Assembly (NCBI GenBank): GCA_002787295.1
Contig: PCWJ01000045.1
Coordinates: 1-9,117 of the forward strand
Direction of reading: 5' to 3'
Length of the DNA stretch: 9,117 nt
Source: Candidatus Nealsonbacteria bacterium CG11_big_fil_rev_8_21_14_0_20_37_68
GTDB lineage: Bacteria; Patescibacteriota; Minisyncoccia; Minisyncoccales; GCA-002782225
Shown in pieces: positions 6,315 through 9,117 of the stretch (position 1 is the first letter of the stretch; each line of letters starts with the position of its first letter). Below the pieces are notes generated by a model, which was given only the letters and a program-made list of their open reading frames with translations, was not told the DNA's origin and searched no databases. The translations under genes and the position numbers were made by a program.

Positions 6315-7535
6315 ATGCTTATCACTGATTTACTTGAAGAAACATATTTGGCTATTTCTGCAAATAAAACCAGGTCAGGCCTGACAATTTTAGGTATTGT
6401 CATCGGGATTGGTTCTGTTATTGCCATGATTTCAATCGGCCAAGGGGCAACTGGCTCAATTGAAACGAGTATCCAATCAATGGGATCGAATTTAATTACA
6501 GTTAGCCCCGGATTCCAGAGGAGTTTTTCTCAGGTTTCAGCCGGTAGGGGTAGCGCCCAAACACTGACTATTGAAGACAGCGAAACTATAGCAAAAGAAA
6601 TTCCGTTTGTTGGAGCGGTAGCTCCGGAACTTTCTCGTCGTTATCAAATTGTCGCTAAAGGAAAAAACACCAATACTCAGGTTGTTGGGACAGTTGCCTC
6701 TTATCCGAGCGTCAAAAATATTGAAATAGACCAAGGTTCATTTATTTCTGAGCAAAATGTTAGTAACCAGTCAAAAGTAGCGGTGTTAGGTCCTACCACT
6801 CGCGATGATTTGTTCGGCGAAGGAACAATCCCGATAGGGGAAACAGTAAGGATTAATGGCATAAATTTTAAAATTATTGGTATAACTAAATCTAAGGGTG
6901 GTACTGGTTTTGGCAGTCAAGACGATATGGTTTTTATCCCTATAACAACCGCCCAGAAATTTTTAGCCGGGGCTGATTATGTTTCAACAATTAGCGTTCA
7001 AGCTGAAAGTCCTCAAGTAATGACTCAAGTCCAGACTGGAATTACCAATCTTCTTTTGGAGTTGCATAATATTACAGACCCTCAAATGGCTGATTTTAGC
7101 GTATTATCGCAGCAGGACATTCTCGGAGCAGCCTCTTCGATGACTAACACAATGACTATTTTATTAGCAGCAATTGCCGGAATCTCTCTTATTGTTGGCG
7201 GTATTGGCATTATGAATATGATGATGACTACCGTAACCGAGAGAACTCGAGAAATCGGCCTTCGCAAAGCTGTCGGGGCTAAAAGATTAGATATTAGTTT
7301 GCAATTTTTAGCCGAAGCGGTAATGCTTACTTTTATTGGCGGAGTTGTCGGAATAATTCTGGGAAGCGGAATAGCTTATGGAATAACATTTTTTGCGGGT
7401 ATGGCTACCAAAATTTCTTTATTTTCAATTATTTTAGCTTTTAGCGTGTCTGCCGGCATTGGGATTGTCTTTGGCTATTGGCCTGCTCAGAAGGCAGCCA
7501 AACTTAATCCCATTGAGGCATTGCGTTATGAATAA
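6315..7535 (+). CDS. MacB/FtsX-type ABC transporter permease
   Basis: 406 residues, the usual length of a MacB permease half. The first membrane span is at about 22-42 (GLTILGIVIGIGSVIAMISIG), preceded by the amphipathic ANKTRS segment. A large extracytoplasmic MacB core domain spans about 45-275, including LITVSPG (60-66), an NGINFKIIGI segment (181-190) and FIPITTAQKFL (207-217). Three spans close the protein, at about 279-303, 333-359 and 367-388, and TERTREIGLRKAVGAK (308-323) is the conserved cytoplasmic coupling helix. The ending KLNPIEALRYE is the family C-terminus. With the adaptor and ATPase it should form a tripartite-type exporter of peptides, antibiotics or lipoproteins; the substrate is not evident. 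Since organisms of this kind are thought to lack a TolC-bearing outer membrane, delivery to the cell surface is more likely than through an outer channel. Confidence 0.94.
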   Translation: MLITDLLEETYLAISANKTRSGLTILGIVIGIGSVIAMISIGQGATGSIETSIQSMGSNLITVSPGFQRSFSQVSAGRGSAQTLTIEDSETIAKEIPFVGAVAPELSRRYQIVAKGKNTNTQVVGTVASYPSVKNIEIDQGSFISEQNVSNQSKVAVLGPTTRDDLFGEGTIPIGETVRINGINFKIIGITKSKGGTGFGSQDDMVFIPITTAQKFLAGADYVSTISVQAESPQVMTQVQTGITNLLLELHNITDPQMADFSVLSQQDILGAASSMTNTMTILLAAIAGISLIVGGIGIMNMMMTTVTERTREIGLRKAVGAKRLDISLQFLAEAVMLTFIGGVVGIILGSGIAYGITFFAGMATKISLFSIILAFSVSAGIGIVFGYWPAQKAAKLNPIEALRYE

Positions 7536-7536
7536 T

Positions 7537-7575
7537 CCTTCGGCAGGCTCAGGATTACCCTGAGTTTATCGAAGG
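7537..7575. repeat. CCTTCG/CTCAGG palindromic repeat (REP-like)
   Basis: Two 17-base arms, CCTTCG-N5-CTCAGG (7537-7553) and CCTGAG-N5-CGAAGG (7559-7575), pair at both ends around a 5x5 internal mismatch and an ATTAC loop. Each arm can also fold alone: TAATCCT (7533-7539) with AGGATTA (7551-7557), and TACCCT (7556-7561) with AGGGTA (7573-7578). The right arm repeats 2160-2178 with one mismatch. It fills the gap between the permease and the next gene, and AAGGG (7572-7576) lies 8 bases before the next ATG, where a Shine-Dalgarno site would be. No T-tract follows, so it is not a standard terminator. Confidence 0.8.
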
Positions 7576-7584
7576 GTAAAAACT

Positions 7585-8019
7585 ATGAAAAAAATAATTT
7601 TAATTATTATTGCATTAGCTATTGTGGGAGGTGGAGCATTTTATGGAGGGATGAAATATGGACAGAGCAAAAGTCCTTCTCGTCAGGGCTTCCAAAATCT
7701 ATCTTCAGAACAACGCCAGCAGCTTCTTCAAGGAAGCACGAGCACGGAAGGAAATTCCCAGAGGGGAATTGCGAGAGGAACCGGATCAGGCTTTCTTTCA
7801 GGTGAAGTTATTGCTAAAGATGAGCAAAATTTAACTTTGAAAATGCCGGATGGTGGCTCAAAAATTGTCTTTTTTTCAACTTCTACCAAAATATCAAAAA
7901 CAACCGATGGATCAATGGGTGATATTGAAGTTGGCAAACAAATTATGGTTAGTGGCGATCAAAACTCTGATGGTAGTTATACTGCAAAAACAATTCAGCT
8001 TTCTAATTTAAGGTTCTAA
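7585..8019 (+). CDS. Second single-pass DUF5666-like extracytoplasmic protein
   Basis: 144 residues. The N-terminus MKKIILIIIALAIVGGGAFY is a signal anchor or uncleaved signal peptide without a lipobox cysteine. GGMKYGQSK and a glutamine/serine/glycine-rich linker (about 28-68) lead to a domain at about 71-140. This holds FLSGEVIAKDEQNLTLKMPDG, STSTKISKTTDGSMGDIEVGKQIMVSG and GSYTAKTIQL, the same DUF5666-like strand pattern as the protein at 3086-3640. The two differ in N-terminus and linker. The gene lies 49 bases after the permease, separated only by the palindromic repeat, and is probably the last gene of the exporter locus. AAGGG in the repeat may serve as its ribosome binding site. Its function is unknown; the position suggests an accessory or sensing subunit of the exporter. 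Confidence 0.75.
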   Translation: MKKIILIIIALAIVGGGAFYGGMKYGQSKSPSRQGFQNLSSEQRQQLLQGSTSTEGNSQRGIARGTGSGFLSGEVIAKDEQNLTLKMPDGGSKIVFFSTSTKISKTTDGSMGDIEVGKQIMVSGDQNSDGSYTAKTIQLSNLRF

Positions 8020-8021
8020 CA

Positions 8022-8036
8022 TCGCCCCGTAGGCGA
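8022..8036 (+). terminator. Weak hairpin after the exporter locus
   Basis: TCGCC (8022-8026) and GGCGA (8032-8036) form a 5-bp GC stem with a CCGTA loop three bases after the last stop codon. The nearest T-rich stretch (AATTTTTTTAGG at about 8055-8066) is some 20 bases further on, so intrinsic termination here is doubtful. It may instead be a 3'-end stabilising hairpin. Confidence 0.3.
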
Positions 8037-8066
8037 AGCCAAATTTTAATCCTTAATTTTTTTAGG

Positions 8067-8095
8067 TTGACTAAATGTTTTTTAAATGTTAAACT
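8067..8095 (+). promoter_or_regulatory. Promoter of the cold-shock gene
   Basis: TTGACT (8067-8072) as -35, a 17-base spacer, then TAAACT (8090-8095) as -10 with an upstream TG at 8087-8088 (extended -10). This is the best housekeeping-type promoter in the window. A start near 8102 would give a leader of about 100 nt before the ATG at 8204. The leader holds GCAA/TTGC (8102-8105, 8111-8114) and AGTTTA/TAAACT (8133-8138, 8149-8154) pairs. Long structured leaders are known for cold-shock genes such as E. coli cspA. Confidence 0.6.
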
Positions 8096-8203
8096 TACTC
8101 AGCAAGATAGTTGCCTAATAAAAATTTAGTCGAGTTTATTTAGGGAACTAAACTTTAGGATAAAACCTTAAAACATTAATTAAATTAATTTATCTTTAAA
8201 ACC

Positions 8204-8401
8204 ATGGAAGGAACAATTAAAAATCTTACAGATAAGGGATTCGGATTTATTACTATTGAAGGCGAAGAGAAAGATTTGTTTTTTCACAAGAACGAGTTGA
8301 AGGGCGTAACTTATGAAGAGCTGAAAGTAGGCGACAAGGTGTCTTTTGAGAAGACCGATTCTCCAAAAGGACCCAACGCAACGAACGTAACCCGCATTTA
8401 A
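8204..8401 (+). CDS. Cold-shock domain protein (CspA family)
   Basis: 65 residues, one cold-shock domain, the normal size. RNP1 is KGFGFI (11-16) and RNP2 is LFFHKN (25-30); GVTYEELKVGDKVSFEK (34-50) and GPNATNVTRI (56-65) complete the barrel. Members bind single-stranded RNA or DNA in the cytoplasm and act as RNA chaperones, in the cold or constitutively. The segment before RNP1 reads GTIKNLTDKGFGF, not the usual GTVKWFNxxKGFGF, so the conserved surface tryptophan and phenylalanine are missing. The gene stands alone, between its own promoter and a strong terminator, and has no obvious Shine-Dalgarno site. Confidence 0.93.
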   Translation: MEGTIKNLTDKGFGFITIEGEEKDLFFHKNELKGVTYEELKVGDKVSFEKTDSPKGPNATNVTRI

Positions 8402-8430
8402 GAATTCATTTTGTAAGATCAAATAAATGA

Positions 8431-8464
8431 AAATCAGTCCCGCTTCCGGCGGGATTTGATTTTT
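8431..8464 (+). terminator. Intrinsic terminator of the cold-shock gene
   Basis: TCCCGC (8438-8443) pairs with GCGGGA (8449-8454) around TTCCG. An outer AAATCA (8431-8436) / TGATTT (8457-8462) extends the stem past a small internal loop, and a run of Ts ends at 8464. It lies 30 bases after the stop codon and isolates this gene from obgE. Confidence 0.88.
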
Positions 8465-8483
8465 AATACGGATTAAAATAGTT

Positions 8484-8489
8484 TATACT
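8484..8489 (+). promoter_or_regulatory. -10 element of the obgE promoter, near-leaderless
   Basis: TATACT lies 8 bases before the ATG at 8498, so transcription would start within about 0-3 bases of the start codon. No good -35 is seen (TTTTAA at 17-base spacing), and no Shine-Dalgarno site precedes the gene. Confidence 0.45.
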
Positions 8490-8497
8490 GACAAAAT

Positions 8498-9117
8498 ATG
8501 CTTATTGATGATGTAAAAATACGGGTGACAGCAGGGACCGGCGGAAAAGGGGCGGTGGCCTTCAATAAAAATTTGATGTCTCTGGGCCCTGTCGGCGGCA
8601 GCGGCGGCAAGGGAGGTAGTGTTTATGTTGAGGGTATTTCCGATTTGGGCGCGTTAAATAAATTCCGCTTTAAAAAAGAATTTAAAACCGCTAACGGACA
8701 GGACGGCCGTCCGCAATTTTGCGACGGCAAAGACGCGAGTGATTTAGTTTTGACAATTCCTGTCGGAACCGTGGTGTACAATTTAGAAACAGGCGAAAAT
8801 ATTGAGATAACTAAAATTGGCCAGCAGGCGGTAATCGCCCGCGGCGGAGCGGGAGGAAAAGGGAATTTCCATTTTCGTTCGTCAACAAATACAACTCCGA
8901 AAGAATTTGAATACGGAGAGCCCGGGGAATCTCTTGAAATCCGTTTTGAATTAAAATTGATTGCCGATGTGGGATTTGTAGGATTGCCAAATGTCGGCAA
9001 ATCAAGCCTGCTTAATGAATTGACCAACGCCAAAAGCAAGGTGGCAAATTATCCATTCACAACCCTGGAACCCAATTTGGGAGCTTATTATGGTTTGATA
9101 CTTGCCGATCTTCCCGG
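8498..9117 (+). CDS. obgE: GTPase Obg, 5' part (runs off the window)
   Basis: 206 full codons are present and the frame stays open to the edge. Residues 1-157 are the glycine-rich Obg fold: [13 protein letters not shown] (10-22), [16 protein letters not shown] (29-44), [13 protein letters not shown] (114-126) and [20 protein letters not shown] (141-160). The G domain follows, with G1 GLPNVGKS (162-169), the G2 region [11 protein letters not shown] (185-195) and the start of G3 at DLPG (204-207). The protein is a ribosome-associated GTPase that acts in large-subunit assembly and stringent-type control. [18 protein letters not shown] stands in place of the common DGCVSFRREK-type segment, as expected for a divergent lineage. 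This stretch is visibly more GC-rich than the exporter genes, partly because of its many glycines. Confidence 0.96.
   Translation, partial: MLIDDVKIRVTAGTGGKGAVAFNKNLMSLGPVGGSGGKGGSVYVEGISDLGALNKFRFKKEFKTANGQDGRPQFCDGKDASDLVLTIPVGTVVYNLETGENIEITKIGQQAVIARGGAGGKGNFHFRSSTNTTPKEFEYGEPGESLEIRFELKLIADVGFVGLPNVGKSSLLNELTNAKSKVANYPFTTLEPNLGAYYGLILADLP

Noticed and set aside
8623..9039. Minus-strand open frame of 138 codons opposite obgE.
   Set aside because: The + strand frame encodes a clear Obg protein with all expected motifs; the reverse frame is proline/serine-rich antisense noise.

Overview
The window reads like a piece of an AT-rich genome from the Candidate Phyla Radiation (Patescibacteria, Parcubacteria/Microgenomates-like). 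The grounds are inferential: very A-rich coding sequence, few convincing Shine-Dalgarno sites, a MacAB-type exporter with DUF5666-type partner proteins, a cold-shock protein that lacks the usual KWFN segment, an archaeal-type ferredoxin:thioredoxin reductase domain, and short CCTTCG/CTCAGG palindromes. The standard genetic code fits: conserved glycines are GGN, and no gene needs UGA read as an amino acid. All supported genes are on the + strand.

Layout. (1) 1-192: C-terminal end of a multi-pass membrane protein of the lysylphosphatidylglycerol synthase TM / UPF0104 type. (2) 242-1798: a cysteine synthase followed 18 bases later by a fusion of thioredoxin with the catalytic beta subunit of ferredoxin:thioredoxin reductase. 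(3) 1799-1966: a non-coding stretch dense in inverted repeats, ending in an extended -10 promoter that seems to give a leaderless transcript. (4) 1967-8019: a putative regulated exporter locus. It encodes an ECF-like sigma factor, a small membrane protein likely to be its anti-sigma factor, a single-pass DUF5666-like protein, a very long MacA/HlyD-type adaptor, a LolD/MacB-type ATPase, a MacB/FtsX-type permease, and a second single-pass DUF5666-like protein. Gaps from 3086 to 7535 are 1-4 bases. A hairpin terminator or attenuator lies between the sigma gene and the anti-sigma-like gene, and a palindromic repeat lies just before the last gene. (5) 8067-8464: a cold-shock-domain gene with its own promoter, a predicted leader of about 100 nt and a strong intrinsic terminator. 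(6) 8498-end: the 5' part of obgE.

How it may work together (inference): the membrane protein would hold the sigma factor until an envelope signal frees it, and the sigma factor would then raise expression of the adjacent exporter and its two extracytoplasmic small-domain proteins. Because these cells are thought to lack a classical outer membrane, the roughly 200-residue helical insertion in the adaptor and the paired DUF5666 proteins are the least explained parts. A 24-base repeat fragment has been absorbed in frame into the sigma-factor gene, adding eight residues, and an 18/19 match to it occurs in the palindrome before the last exporter gene.
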